Shown: positions 1 through 7,244 of the stretch, in pieces | Layout of the letters: every line of letters begins with the position of its first letter | Numbering within the stretch: position 1 is the first letter of the stretch | Assembly: GCA_023301405.1 (NCBI GenBank) | Contig: JALZUX010000461.1 | Coordinates: 1-11,955, forward strand | Direction: 5' to 3' | DNA: 11,955 nucleotides | Origin: Granulosicoccaceae bacterium | GTDB taxonomy: Bacteria; Pseudomonadota; Gammaproteobacteria; Granulosicoccales; Granulosicoccaceae | Notes under the pieces: generated by a model | What the model saw: the letters and a program-made list of their open reading frames with translations, nothing else | Databases searched by the model: none | Told to the model about the DNA's origin: nothing | Made by a program: the position numbers and the translations under genes

Positions 1-279
1 TTCGAAAGAATACGCGAAGAACTAAGGGCTGGTAACCCGATACAAGCGGCTATTCACGCTGGCTATGAGAAAGCATTTGTAACCATCGCTGATGCAAACG
101 TAACTACATTGATAGCTGCAGTGGTGTTGTTTATTTTTGGAACAGGGCCTATTAAAGGCTTTGCTATCACGCTATGTATTGGCATTGTTACCTCTATGTT
201 TACTGCAATTTTTGGCACTCGTGCAATTGTTAACTGGTTGTATGGCGGTAAGCGCGGCCTGCAGTCACTTCCAATTTAA
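1..279 (+). CDS. secD: Protein translocase subunit SecD, 3' end (partial)
   Basis: Frame 1 is open from the first base to TAA at 277-279, giving 92 residues with no start in the window. It begins [12 protein letters not shown], the conserved segment of RND-type SecD/SecF proteins, followed by two hydrophobic stretches (about residues 38-55, [15 protein letters not shown], and 58-80, [20 protein letters not shown]). These match the last membrane helices of SecD. SecD and SecF form an inner-membrane complex that uses the proton motive force to help SecYEG/SecA-driven secretion. secF follows after 54 bases on the same strand, so the two are almost certainly co-transcribed. SecD and SecF share the DRIRE-like motif, but a full secF lies next door in the usual order, so SecD is the firm choice. 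Confidence 0.93.
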   Translation, partial: FERIREELRAGNPIQAAIHAGYEKAFVTIADANVTTLIAAVVLFIFGTGPIKGFAITLCIGIVTSMFTAIFGTRAIVNWLYGGKRGLQSLPI

Positions 280-333
280 GTCAATCCTTGCAATCAATAC
301 AAACATGCTAATACGTTGGCTTGTGGAAAAATA

Positions 334-1284
334 ATGCCTAGAACAGCTGAAGAGATAAATAACAGATTCGATATTATGGGGCTGCGCAAGCCGGCGATGG
401 TTTTTTCGTTGGTACTGATCGCTATCTCATTGATATCGCTTGCAGTCCGAGGCTTAAACTTTGGCATTGATTTCACTGGCGGATACGTCATCGAGGCCGG
501 ATTTGACCAGCCCGCTGACCTACCAGCGCTGCGTGAAAAATTAGCTGAAAAAAACCAATTCAGTGATGCCATCGTCCAATATTTTGGTACTCAGAGTGAA
601 GTGCTGGTTCGATTGGTGCCACAGGAAGGTTTGAGCGGCGCGAAGATCAACAGTGACGTCAAAGATATCCTTGAGAGTGCAGGGCAGGGAAAGGTAGACA
701 TGCGGCGCGTGGAGTTTGTCGGCCCGCAAGTGGGAGAGGAGTTGCGAGAGCAGGGTGGATTAGCAGTACTAATAGCGTTGGCGTTTATCGTTGTTTATGT
801 TTGGTTGCGATTCGAGAAAAAGTTCTCTGTCGGTGCGGTAGCGGCATTAGTGCACGATGTGATCATTACGCTAGGTTTTTTCTCGCTCACTCAGAATGAA
901 TTTGACCTGAGTGTATTGGCCGCCATATTGGCGGTGATAGGGTATTCCCTGAACGATACAATTGTGGTGTTTGACCGCATCAGGGAAAATTTTCGTATTA
1001 TTCGAAAAAGTACCACTGAGCAAATATTGAATGTATCAATAAATCAAACGCTATCGAGAACAATTATCACCTCATTGACCACCTTGCTGGTGCTATTGGC
1101 ACTGTTTCTTTTGGGTGGCGAAACTATCCATAGCTTTGCAATAGCGTTAATTATCGGTGTGATTGTGGGGACGTATTCTTCAATTTATGTAGCAGGTTCA
1201 AGCGTAATTGCGCTAGGGCTTTCTCGCGAAGACATGATGCCAGTCGAGAAAGAGGGTAGTGCCGAAATAGATAGTATTCCATAG
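334..1284 (+). CDS. secF: Protein translocase subunit SecF
   Basis: SecF is the inner-membrane partner of SecD in proton-motive-force driven late steps of Sec export. From ATG at 334 the product is 316 residues, close to the 323 of E. coli SecF. Visible features in order: an N-terminal membrane helix (about residues 22-40), the LNFGIDFTGG motif (41-50) leading into the periplasmic domain, and a C-terminal bundle of hydrophobic helices from about 140 to 297. That bundle contains GYSLNDTIVVFDRIREN (203-219), the RND family signature. An in-frame TTG at 316 would add six residues, but nothing like a Shine-Dalgarno precedes it, while ATG 334 has a weak GGA at 325-327. It lies 54 bases after secD, probably in the same operon. 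The gene looks intact. Confidence 0.95.
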   Translation: MPRTAEEINNRFDIMGLRKPAMVFSLVLIAISLISLAVRGLNFGIDFTGGYVIEAGFDQPADLPALREKLAEKNQFSDAIVQYFGTQSEVLVRLVPQEGLSGAKINSDVKDILESAGQGKVDMRRVEFVGPQVGEELREQGGLAVLIALAFIVVYVWLRFEKKFSVGAVAALVHDVIITLGFFSLTQNEFDLSVLAAILAVIGYSLNDTIVVFDRIRENFRIIRKSTTEQILNVSINQTLSRTIITSLTTLLVLLALFLLGGETIHSFAIALIIGVIVGTYSSIYVAGSSVIALGLSREDMMPVEKEGSAEIDSIP

Positions 1285-1317
1285 CAGCTGGATTGCTCCA
1301 CTATGGATCTTGAAGTG

Positions 1318-1337
1318 GTGCGCAAGGGTTTGCGCAC
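1318..1337. terminator. Stem-loop between convergent secF and suhB
   Basis: GTGCGCAA (1318-1325) and TTGCGCAC (1330-1337) are perfect 8-base inverted repeats around a GGGT loop. They lie 33 bases after the secF stop and 17 bases beyond the suhB stop, between convergent genes, where a shared transcription end is expected. There is no T-run on either side in either direction, so it is not a textbook intrinsic terminator. It may mark an RNA 3' end or depend on Rho. Confidence 0.45.
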
Positions 1338-1354
1338 TTAGAAAGCGGGGGAAA

Positions 1355-2152
1355 CTAAACTTCTATAATTTTCAGGCGGCCAAACGTCTGAATCATGCCA
1401 TGAAATACTTTCGGTGAGGCGGCGACAATGTTGCCACTCTCGAACCAGTCTTCATTGCCAGTCATGTCGCCAATGAGTCCGCCTGCCTCCCGAACGATGA
1501 GGGCACCGGCTGCGGTATCCCACTTTTTTAATCCAAATTGCCAGTAGCCATCCAGTCGTCCGGCGGCGACGTAGGCCAGGTCAAGTGCTGCACTGCCTTG
1601 GCGTCGTATTCCGGATGAGCCTTCGCTGAAAGCGTCAAAGGTTCGGCGGTAAGCACGGTAGTTTGATGTGCCGTTGTTGGCGAAGCCCGTGCTCAGGAGC
1701 GCTGAGCTGATCGAGTTGCTTTTGCTGACCCGAAGTCGTTTGTCATCGAGTGTTGCTCCGCCACCGCGTGTGGCAGTAAATAATTCTTGGCTCACTGGAT
1801 TGTAGATAACCGCCTGTTCCATTCGGTTGTTCTGGGCTGCTGCTATTGAGACGCAGAAAGACGGGTAGCCATGAAGATAGTTTTTTGTGCCATCTAGCGG
1901 GTCGATGTACCATTTGAATTCGGCGTCTTGATTACCTATTTCACCGCTTTCTTCACAGATGAAGGCATGGTCAGGATATGATCGGGCTAGCGTGTTGACT
2001 ATTTCTGCCTCGGCCAATCGATCGACTTCAGTGACAAAGTCGTTGTGGCCTTTGGTTTCAACTTTGAGTGAGTCAAGTCTGTCCATGTGGTTGGTTAAAA
2101 CACGACCGCCAGCGCGGGCAGCGCGTATGGCGATGTTCATCATCGGGTGCAT
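1355..2152 (-). CDS. suhB: Inositol-1-monophosphatase family protein SuhB
   Basis: A 265-residue product (E. coli SuhB is 267) starting MHPMMNIAIRAARAGG, which matches the E. coli SuhB N-terminus and fixes the start. AGGA lies 8 bases upstream on the minus strand. Metal and phosphate site residues of the Mg-dependent, Li-sensitive phosphatase family are present: E67-E68 in CEESG, DPLDGTKNYLHG (D84 and D87 within residues 84-95), and W211-D212. The enzyme hydrolyses inositol-1-phosphate. In E. coli SuhB also joins NusA in the rRNA antitermination complex; whether that role holds here is inference. It is divergent from trmJ (118 bases between starts) and convergent with secF. Nothing is missing. 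Confidence 0.94.
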   Translation of the reverse strand: MHPMMNIAIRAARAGGRVLTNHMDRLDSLKVETKGHNDFVTEVDRLAEAEIVNTLARSYPDHAFICEESGEIGNQDAEFKWYIDPLDGTKNYLHGYPSFCVSIAAAQNNRMEQAVIYNPVSQELFTATRGGGATLDDKRLRVSKSNSISSALLSTGFANNGTSNYRAYRRTFDAFSEGSSGIRRQGSAALDLAYVAAGRLDGYWQFGLKKWDTAAGALIVREAGGLIGDMTGNEDWFESGNIVAASPKVFHGMIQTFGRLKIIEV

Positions 2153-2270
2153 AAGTGATCCTGAAAATCAGACTTGCCAAAAGGTCTAAGGATACCACTG
2201 TCTATGTCTACTTGTGGAAAACAGCAGGTAAACTCGTCAACAATTTGAACTGTAGAATGATCGGTGAGCA

Positions 2271-2993
2271 ATGAGCAAAGAAAACTTGCAGTTTGTACTT
2301 GTCGAAACTTCGCATCCGGGCAATATCGGGGCGGCGGCGCGTGCGATGAAAAACATGGGTTTGACCAGGTTGGTGTTGGTGAGTCCGTGTGAGTATCAAA
2401 ATGATGAATGCTACGCGCGTGCAGCAGGCGCCGGTGAGCTTGTCGATTCTGCTGTTGTTTGTTCTGATCTGGCGTCGGCGGTGGAGGGATCGAGCCTTGT
2501 TATCGGGACCAGCGCCAGGCTTCGCTCGCTGTCGTGGCCTCAGCTTGATCCGCGGCAGGCGGCAGAGGCGATGCGCGGCCTGGCGGCTACCAGCGAAGTC
2601 AGTGTGGTGTTTGGTCGGGAGAGGTCCGGTCTAACTAATGAAGAGTTGGCGTTGTGTGCATCTTTACTGGTGATTCCGACTGAGGGTGAGTTTAGTTCTC
2701 TCAATGTTGCCGCCGCTGTGCAGGTTGTGGCTTATGAAACAATGATGGCGGGTGTTGCTGAAACAGGAATTGTGGCAAGTTCTGAAGAGCCTCCTGCTGA
2801 TCAATCTGAGCTAGCGCTATTTTATGATCATTTGTTTGGCGTGATGGAGCAGGTAGAGTATCTGGACCCTGCTAATCCGCGATTGCTGTTTTCACGGGTT
2901 CGAAGAATGTTTAACCGTGGGCAGTTGAATCGATCAGAGTTGCAATTGCTGCGTGGATTTTTGTCTGCAGTGCAAAAAAAAATAATCAAGTAA
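2271..2993 (+). CDS. trmJ: tRNA (cytidine/uridine-32-2'-O)-methyltransferase TrmJ
   Basis: A SPOUT-family (SpoU/TrmH class) methyltransferase of 240 residues, near the 246 of E. coli TrmJ. It transfers methyl from S-adenosylmethionine to the 2'-OH of nucleotide 32 in the tRNA anticodon loop. All three family motifs are visible: HPGNIGAAARAMKNMGL (residues 15-31, with the conserved Arg at 23), FGRERSGLTNEEL (114-126), and IPTEGEFSSLNVAAA (135-149) with AVQVVAYE after it. Together these form the trefoil-knot cofactor site. The C-terminal part (about 175-240) is the helical tail typical of TrmJ rather than TrmL. GGTGA at 2263-2267 is a fair ribosome site. It is divergent from suhB and 132 bases upstream of cysE, which appears to have its own promoter. 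Confidence 0.93.
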   Translation: MSKENLQFVLVETSHPGNIGAAARAMKNMGLTRLVLVSPCEYQNDECYARAAGAGELVDSAVVCSDLASAVEGSSLVIGTSARLRSLSWPQLDPRQAAEAMRGLAATSEVSVVFGRERSGLTNEELALCASLLVIPTEGEFSSLNVAAAVQVVAYETMMAGVAETGIVASSEEPPADQSELALFYDHLFGVMEQVEYLDPANPRLLFSRVRRMFNRGQLNRSELQLLRGFLSAVQKKIIK

Positions 2994-3062
2994 AAACAGT
3001 TGCTTGAGAGTCAAAATATGTGCCCAGTCGTTGTAGATAACAATAAATTGCTTTTTGGTTGT

Positions 3063-3089
3063 TTGTTTTATTGGTTTAGGTCTTATAAT
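3063..3089 (+). promoter_or_regulatory. Candidate promoter of cysE
   Basis: A perfect -10 hexamer TATAAT lies at 3084-3089, 36 bases before the cysE start. The -35 is weak: TTGTTT at 3063-3068 gives a 15-base spacer, and TTTGTT at 3062-3067 gives 16. A weak -35 would suit an activated or tightly repressed promoter. The IscR-like box overlaps the -10 and the expected start of transcription. Confidence 0.55.
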
Positions 3090-3112
3090 ACCCGAGTAAA
3101 TTGATCGGATAA
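3088..3112 (+). promoter_or_regulatory. Candidate type-1 IscR box over the cysE promoter
   Basis: By hand alignment, 20 of 25 positions fit the type-1 IscR consensus as I recall it (ATASYYGACTRWWWYAGTCRRSTAT). The left half ATACCCGAGT (3088-3097) and the TCGG core of the right half (3105-3108) are the best parts. The central CCCGAGTAAATTG resembles the reverse complement of one E. coli iscR promoter site, also from memory. It overlaps the -10 end and the probable transcription start, a repressing position. Holo-IscR binding here would lower cysE transcription when clusters are plentiful. Binding is inference. Confidence 0.55.
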
Positions 3113-3125
3113 GAGGCGACGGCAA

Positions 3126-3938
3126 ATGCTGTCTAAGTTGAAGGAAGATATCTATTGTGTGTTTGATCGTGATCCAGCGTCTCGCACGGTATTTGAGGTG
3201 CTCACGACTTACCCCGGAACACACGCTTTACTGATTCATCGGTGGTCGCATTTTTTGTGGCAAAAGCGGCTGAAATGGTTGGCGAGGGCGTTTTCTTACA
3301 TTGGTCGCTGGTTTACCGGAATCGAGATTCATCCGGGCGCGACAATTGGTCGACGATTCTTTATTGATCACGGAACCGGTGTAGTTATTGGTGAAACGGC
3401 CGAAATTGGCGACGATGTCACGCTTTACCATGGCGTGACTCTGGGCGGCACTACCTGGCAGAAGGGTAAGCGGCACCCGACGGTAGAAAATAATGTTGTG
3501 GTTGGTGCTGGAGCGAAGATCCTCGGACCAATCACAGTGGGAGCTAATGCAAGAGTTGGTTCCAATGCAGTGGTTGTGAAAGACGTACCCGAGGGTTCTA
3601 CGATGGTTGGGATTCCTGCCCGTGAAGCGGTCAGCAGGAATTCGGCTATTGAAAACCAACGGCAGGATACAGCGAGCAAAATAGGCTTTGATGCATACGG
3701 GGTCGCAGTCGATATGCCCGACCCGATGGTCGAGGCAATGAATAAGTTGTTGGATCACATACATCAAACGGATAAGCAAGTCGAAGAGATGCGCTGCGCG
3801 CTCCGGAAGCTAGGTGAGCATGTTGATTCGGTGCAGCCGTTAGAGCTTGATGACTGGATGGAGCAATGCAAAAAAGATTGCGCAGACCCCAAGGAATTAA
3901 CCGATGGGCGGGTGCAAGAAGCAGTGAGAGCAAACTAG
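3126..3938 (+). CDS. cysE: Serine O-acetyltransferase CysE (short-N-terminus type with C-terminal extension)
   Basis: Acetylates serine with acetyl-CoA to O-acetylserine, the first step of cysteine synthesis. The 270-residue product has a short helical N-terminus (about 1-65) and a left-handed beta-helix of hexapeptide repeats (about 66-165). Key segments are [19 protein letters not shown] (79-97, with D81 and H82) and [11 protein letters not shown] (99-109, with H102), the catalytic and substrate-site regions of the family. Residues 170-270 form an extra tail with a predicted amphipathic helix (about 200-232), unlike E. coli CysE, whose extra length is N-terminal. This build is the one I associate with CysE encoded beside isc genes in Pseudomonas and Azotobacter. 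AGAGG at 3112-3116 is a good ribosome site. iscR follows 85 bases later, and the location suggests cysteine supply for IscS. Confidence 0.92.
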   Translation: MLSKLKEDIYCVFDRDPASRTVFEVLTTYPGTHALLIHRWSHFLWQKRLKWLARAFSYIGRWFTGIEIHPGATIGRRFFIDHGTGVVIGETAEIGDDVTLYHGVTLGGTTWQKGKRHPTVENNVVVGAGAKILGPITVGANARVGSNAVVVKDVPEGSTMVGIPAREAVSRNSAIENQRQDTASKIGFDAYGVAVDMPDPMVEAMNKLLDHIHQTDKQVEEMRCALRKLGEHVDSVQPLELDDWMEQCKKDCADPKELTDGRVQEAVRAN

Positions 3939-3968
3939 CGAAGCATAGGCAGTCAAAGGGTGCCGGTA

Positions 3969-3993
3969 ATACTTGACTGGTTTTGTAGGTTAT
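3969..3993 (+). promoter_or_regulatory. Type-1 IscR box over the iscR promoter
   Basis: About 21 of 25 positions fit the recalled type-1 IscR consensus. The left half ATACTTGACT is a complete match, and the right half (3984-3993) keeps GT, GG and TAT. The box covers the -35 hexamer, so [2Fe-2S]-IscR bound here would block RNA polymerase. That is the known autorepression of isc operons in E. coli. Binding itself is not shown by sequence alone. Confidence 0.75.
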
Positions 3994-4000
3994 GTACACT
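3973..4000 (+). promoter_or_regulatory. Promoter of the iscR operon
   Basis: TTGACT (3973-3978), a 16-base spacer and TACACT (3995-4000) make a good sigma-70 promoter. Transcription would start near 4006-4008, just ahead of the iscR ribosome site. The promoter lies in the cysE-iscR gap and is overlapped by the IscR box, so isc genes can be expressed without cysE. Confidence 0.75.
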
Positions 4001-4023
4001 GGTGAGCAGATAAGGGGTATTGA

Positions 4024-4515
4024 ATGAAGCTGACAACAAGAGGCAGGTACGCCGTCACGGCGATGCTGGATTTGGCTCTTCACTCTGGTCATGGGCCTGT
4101 GTCGCTAGCTGATATATCGAGCCGGCAAGAGATTTCGTTATCGTATCTGGAGCAACTGTTTTCGCGCTTGCGCAGACGCAAACTGGTGGTGAGCACCCGC
4201 GGGCCTGGCGGCGGTTATTCTCTTGCAAAGCCTCTCGAGGACGTTGCCGTTGCTGATATCGTTCTAGCAGTCAACGAGTCTGTTGACGCGACTCAATGCG
4301 GTGGGCAGAAAAATTGCCATCAGCACGGCCGCTGCCTGACGCACGATTTGTGGGAGAGCCTAAGTCTGCAAGTGGAGAGCTTCCTGAAAGGAATTTCTCT
4401 ACACGACCTAGTAAGCTGCGAGCCAGTTAAACGGGTCGCAGAAAAACAAGATAACAAATTGGTGTTTCACAGCGGTGAAATCGTCTCTGGCGAATGCCAG
4501 TCACAAGCCAATTAA
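4024..4515 (+). CDS. iscR: Fe-S cluster-sensing transcription regulator IscR
   Basis: Rrf2-family winged-helix regulator of 163 residues (E. coli 162). In E. coli, [2Fe-2S]-IscR represses isc at type-1 sites, while both holo and apo forms act at type-2 sites such as suf. The N-terminus [20 protein letters not shown] and the helix-turn-helix region (about 26-60, including [14 protein letters not shown]) are standard, and the wing has GGGYSLA (62-68). The cluster ligands C92, C98, C104 and H107 are all present at the E. coli numbers. The ribosome site GGGG (about 4013-4016) sits 7 bases before ATG. It is the first gene of the iscRSUA-hscBA-fdx-iscX unit, with its own promoter and box upstream. 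Confidence 0.97.
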   Translation: MKLTTRGRYAVTAMLDLALHSGHGPVSLADISSRQEISLSYLEQLFSRLRRRKLVVSTRGPGGGYSLAKPLEDVAVADIVLAVNESVDATQCGGQKNCHQHGRCLTHDLWESLSLQVESFLKGISLHDLVSCEPVKRVAEKQDNKLVFHSGEIVSGECQSQAN

Positions 4516-4551
4516 TAGTGACCGTTTAAATATTAGAAATAAGGATAAAAA

Positions 4552-5775
4552 GTGTCAAACCTCAACATTCCCGTTTATCTGGACTATTCAGCTACCACAC
4601 CTGTTGATGAGCGTGTGGCTAAAGCGATGACAGACTGCCTCACGCTACAGGGTAATTTTGGTAATCCTGCGTCTCGATCTCACGTGTTTGGCTGGAAGGC
4701 TGAAGACGCTGTTGTTGAGGCTCGAAAAAACGTCGCAACTCTGATTGGTGCTAACCCGAAAGAGATCGTTTGGACTTCTGGTGCAACTGAATCAAACAAT
4801 CTGGCGATTAAGGGCGCTGCTCACTTCAACGTCCGCAAAGGCAAGCATATTGTCACCATCAAGACAGAGCACAAGGCTGTTCTGGACACCTGTCGACAAC
4901 TTGAGCGTGAGGGTTTCGAAGTAACTTATCTGGATCCCGAGGAAAATGGTCTGGTCGATATCAATAAGTTGGCAGCGGCGTTAAGAGACGACACAACTGT
5001 AGTGTCTGTCATGCACGTAAATAATGAGATTGGTGTGATACAAGATATCGCTTCAATCGGTGCATTGACCCGATCGAAGGGTATTGTTTTCCACGTTGAT
5101 GCGGCACAAAGCCCAGGCAAGGTCGCGATAGATGTTGATGCGATGAATGTCGACTTGCTGTCTCTTTGTGCACATAAAGTTTATGGCCCTAAAGGAATCG
5201 GCGCATTATATGTGCGACGGAAGCCGCGTACTCGTATCGAAGCACAAATTCATGGTGGTGGACATGAGCGTGGTATGCGGTCGGGAACACTGGCAACACA
5301 TCAAATAGTAGGTATGGGTGAGTCGTTCAGAATTGCGCATGAAGAAATGGACGCTGAAAACGCTAAAGTTGAAGCGCTACGCGATCGCCTTTATGACGGC
5401 TTGAAAGACATGGAAGAAGTCTATGTTAATGGCGATTTGGAGCAACGCATACCAGGCAACTTGAATATTAGTTTTAACTTCGTTGAGGGTGAAAGCCTGA
5501 TGATGTCATTAAAAGATATTGCAGTTTCCAGTGGATCTGCGTGCACTAGTGATAGCCTAGAGCCATCTTATGTGCTGCGTGCAATAGGGCGCAACGATGA
5601 ATTAGCGCACAGCTCTTTGCGGTTCACCTTGGGTCGGTTTACAACACCTGAGGAGGTTGATTTCACTATCGCTGAGGTGCGTAAAGCAGTGGAGAAATTG
5701 CGTGACCTTTCACCGCTGTGGGATATGTTTAAAGACGGCGTTGATCTTGATTCAGTACAGTGGGCTGCCCACTAG
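4552..5775 (+). CDS. iscS: Cysteine desulfurase IscS
   Basis: PLP enzyme that converts cysteine to alanine and passes persulfide sulfur to IscU and to tRNA thiolation enzymes. The 407-residue product (E. coli 404) starts at GTG 4552 with AAGGA at 4541-4545; no ATG is better placed. Visible are [11 protein letters not shown] (9-19), H107 in TEHKAV, D183 in HVDAAQ, the PLP lysine K209 in [11 protein letters not shown], and the persulfide cysteine C331 in SSGSACTS. The C-terminal [13 protein letters not shown] corresponds to the E. coli tail that contacts IscU. It lies 36 bases after iscR and 47 before iscU. C206 sits three residues before the PLP lysine, where E. coli has Ser as I recall; this is probably neutral. 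Confidence 0.97.
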   Translation: MSNLNIPVYLDYSATTPVDERVAKAMTDCLTLQGNFGNPASRSHVFGWKAEDAVVEARKNVATLIGANPKEIVWTSGATESNNLAIKGAAHFNVRKGKHIVTIKTEHKAVLDTCRQLEREGFEVTYLDPEENGLVDINKLAAALRDDTTVVSVMHVNNEIGVIQDIASIGALTRSKGIVFHVDAAQSPGKVAIDVDAMNVDLLSLCAHKVYGPKGIGALYVRRKPRTRIEAQIHGGGHERGMRSGTLATHQIVGMGESFRIAHEEMDAENAKVEALRDRLYDGLKDMEEVYVNGDLEQRIPGNLNISFNFVEGESLMMSLKDIAVSSGSACTSDSLEPSYVLRAIGRNDELAHSSLRFTLGRFTTPEEVDFTIAEVRKAVEKLRDLSPLWDMFKDGVDLDSVQWAAH

Positions 5776-5822
5776 TAATTTCTTGCACAGTAATTTGTTA
5801 ACTTAATAAATAGGACAATTCC

Positions 5823-6236
5823 ATGGCTTATAGTGAAAAAGTAATCGATCATTACGAAAACCCCCGCAACGTCGGCAAGATGGACGCTAACGATAAAAAT
5901 GTTGGCACTGGCATGGTCGGAGCACCAGCTTGTGGTGACGTCATGCGTTTGCAGATTAAAGTTGACGATAATGGCGTTATAGAAGATGCCAAGTTTAAAA
6001 CCTATGGTTGTGGGTCTGCTATTGCCTCGTCGTCTTTGGTAACAGAGATGGTAAAGGGCAAAACTCTTGATGAAGCGGCAGCCATACAAAACATGGAAAT
6101 CGTAGAAGAGCTAGCACTGCCACCAGTGAAGATTCACTGTTCTGTCTTAGCTGAAGATGCCATCGCTGCAGCGATTGCTGACCTGCGTGAAAAGCGTGGC
6201 GAAACTGCTGATACAAAAGCAGAGACAGCTGCATAA
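5823..6236 (+). CDS. iscU: Fe-S cluster assembly scaffold IscU
   Basis: Scaffold on which [2Fe-2S] clusters are built from IscS sulfur and then released with HscA/HscB help. The ligand residues C37, D39, C63, H105 and C106 are all present. The HscA recognition motif LPPVK is at residues 99-103. The product is 137 residues against 128 in E. coli. The extra residues are a polar tail (about 126-137, rich in E, T, K and A) beyond the conserved fold and are probably disordered. AGGA at 5812-5815 precedes ATG by 7 bases. It lies between iscS and iscA on the same strand with short gaps, as in other isc operons. Confidence 0.97.
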   Translation: MAYSEKVIDHYENPRNVGKMDANDKNVGTGMVGAPACGDVMRLQIKVDDNGVIEDAKFKTYGCGSAIASSSLVTEMVKGKTLDEAAAIQNMEIVEELALPPVKIHCSVLAEDAIAAAIADLREKRGETADTKAETAA

Positions 6237-6268
6237 GCGATTGTAGTTACGGTAAGCTTGAGAAAAAA

Positions 6269-6592
6269 ATGGCCATTACTCTGACAGACGCGGCAGCTGA
6301 CCGCGTCAGAACATTCATGGATAATCGCGGTAAGGGTATAGGTCTGCGATTAGCCGTACGTACAACCGGATGTTCGGGTATGGCCTATGTGCTCGAGTTC
6401 GCTGATGAACTCGATCAGACCGACGTTGTGTTTGAAGACAACGATGTGAAAGTGATTGTTGATCCTAAAAGCCTTGTTTATCTAGACGGCACTGAGCTGG
6501 ATTTCGGTAAAGAGGGGCTTAATGAAGGTTTCAAGTTTAACAACCCTAATGTGAAGGATGAATGTGGTTGCGGCGAGAGCTTCAAAGTTTAG
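6269..6592 (+). CDS. iscA: A-type Fe-S carrier protein IscA
   Basis: A 107-residue protein of the HesB/IscA family (E. coli IscA has 107), thought to carry iron or clusters to targets such as [4Fe-4S] proteins. The three conserved cysteines are visible: C35 in [15 protein letters not shown], and C99 and C101 in the C-terminal CGCGES. Its place between iscU and hscB identifies it as IscA rather than ErpA or SufA. The ribosome site is weak (GAG at 6260-6262, six bases before ATG), so translation may rely partly on iscU, which ends 32 bases upstream. Confidence 0.96.
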   Translation: MAITLTDAAADRVRTFMDNRGKGIGLRLAVRTTGCSGMAYVLEFADELDQTDVVFEDNDVKVIVDPKSLVYLDGTELDFGKEGLNEGFKFNNPNVKDECGCGESFKV

Positions 6593-6614
6593 CTTGTAGT
6601 TGTACTTAACTATT

Positions 6615-7169
6615 ATGGACACTGATTCCTTCGATTTGGCGCAGAATTACTTTGAGGTTTTCGGATTGTCTGTGCATGGCCAGCCAGATTCTTCAGGGTT
6701 GCGTGAGAAATACATGGCGCTGCAGCGGCGGTACCATCCTGATAAATTTGTCTCAGCTGATGATGCTCAGCGACGTAAGGCCGTGCAAATAGCGTCGTTC
6801 GTCAATCAGGCTCATCAGACTCTCTCTGATCCTCTTAAATGCGCTGAGTATTGTTTGCATTTGCAGGGTGTCGAGGCTGATACAGAGACCGATGCAAAGA
6901 TGGATCCACTGTTTTTAATGGAGCAGATGGAGTGGCGGGAAACGCTTGAGGATATCGACAATGATGATCCGAAAGTGTTTGAGACTCTGGCCGGTTTACG
7001 TACAGAGATAGCGGAAAAAATTAGCGATCTTGCCGGTCAAACGGCTTCTCATCTTGAGTCGAAGAACACGGTATTAGCAAGAGACTCAATTCGTAAGTGG
7101 CAGTTTCTGGCAAAGCTGCACGCTGAAGCTGATTCGCTGGAAGCCCGACTCGATGATTTGAGCGGTTAG
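6615..7169 (+). CDS. hscB: Fe-S co-chaperone HscB (J-domain protein)
   Basis: Hsc20-family J protein that delivers IscU to HscA and stimulates its ATPase. The J domain occupies about residues 10-80, with the HPD tripeptide at 41-43 in RRYHPDKF. The C-terminal helical domain (about 95-184) has MDPLFLMEQMEWRE (96-109), the IscU-binding region of the family. From ATG 6615 the product is 184 residues, against 171 in E. coli. A TTG at 6600 in the same frame would add five residues. Neither start has a clear ribosome site, so ATG is preferred and coupling to iscA, 22 bases upstream, is likely. It sits in the usual place between iscA and hscA. Confidence 0.94.
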   Translation: MDTDSFDLAQNYFEVFGLSVHGQPDSSGLREKYMALQRRYHPDKFVSADDAQRRKAVQIASFVNQAHQTLSDPLKCAEYCLHLQGVEADTETDAKMDPLFLMEQMEWRETLEDIDNDDPKVFETLAGLRTEIAEKISDLAGQTASHLESKNTVLARDSIRKWQFLAKLHAEADSLEARLDDLSG

Positions 7170-7202
7170 AGCGTCGTGGTATTAAAAACCAGTCCACATT
7201 GG

Positions 7203-7225
7203 ATTAGAGTAACTAATAGTTTTTT
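7203..7225 (+). terminator. Weak A/T stem-loop plus T-run in the hscB-hscA gap
   Basis: ATTAG (7203-7207) and CTAAT (7213-7217) can pair around a five-base loop, and six T residues follow at 7220-7225. The arrangement resembles a leaky terminator, but the stem is short and A/T-only, so any effect would be small. It lies in the 75-base hscB-hscA gap, the longest between genes inside the isc unit. Confidence 0.2.
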
Positions 7226-7244
7226 CATCAGAGGGTATTTCTAG

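Noticed and set aside
316..333. TTG start six codons upstream for secF
   Set aside because: No Shine-Dalgarno before it, and ATG 334 gives a normal SecF N-terminus.
2174..2258. Promoter elements in the suhB-trmJ gap (TTGCCA, TAGAAT)
   Set aside because: No -35/-10 pair has acceptable spacing; the TAGAAT at 2253-2258 would start transcription within the trmJ ribosome site.
2994..3062. Terminator after trmJ (CAATAAATTG followed by CTTTTT)
   Set aside because: A four-pair A/T stem is too weak to support a call.
3945..3969. Second IscR box upstream of iscR
   Set aside because: Only about half the consensus positions match and the left half-site is lost.
6600..6614. TTG start five codons upstream for hscB
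   Set aside because: No better ribosome site than the ATG at 6615, and the added residues are not expected in HscB.
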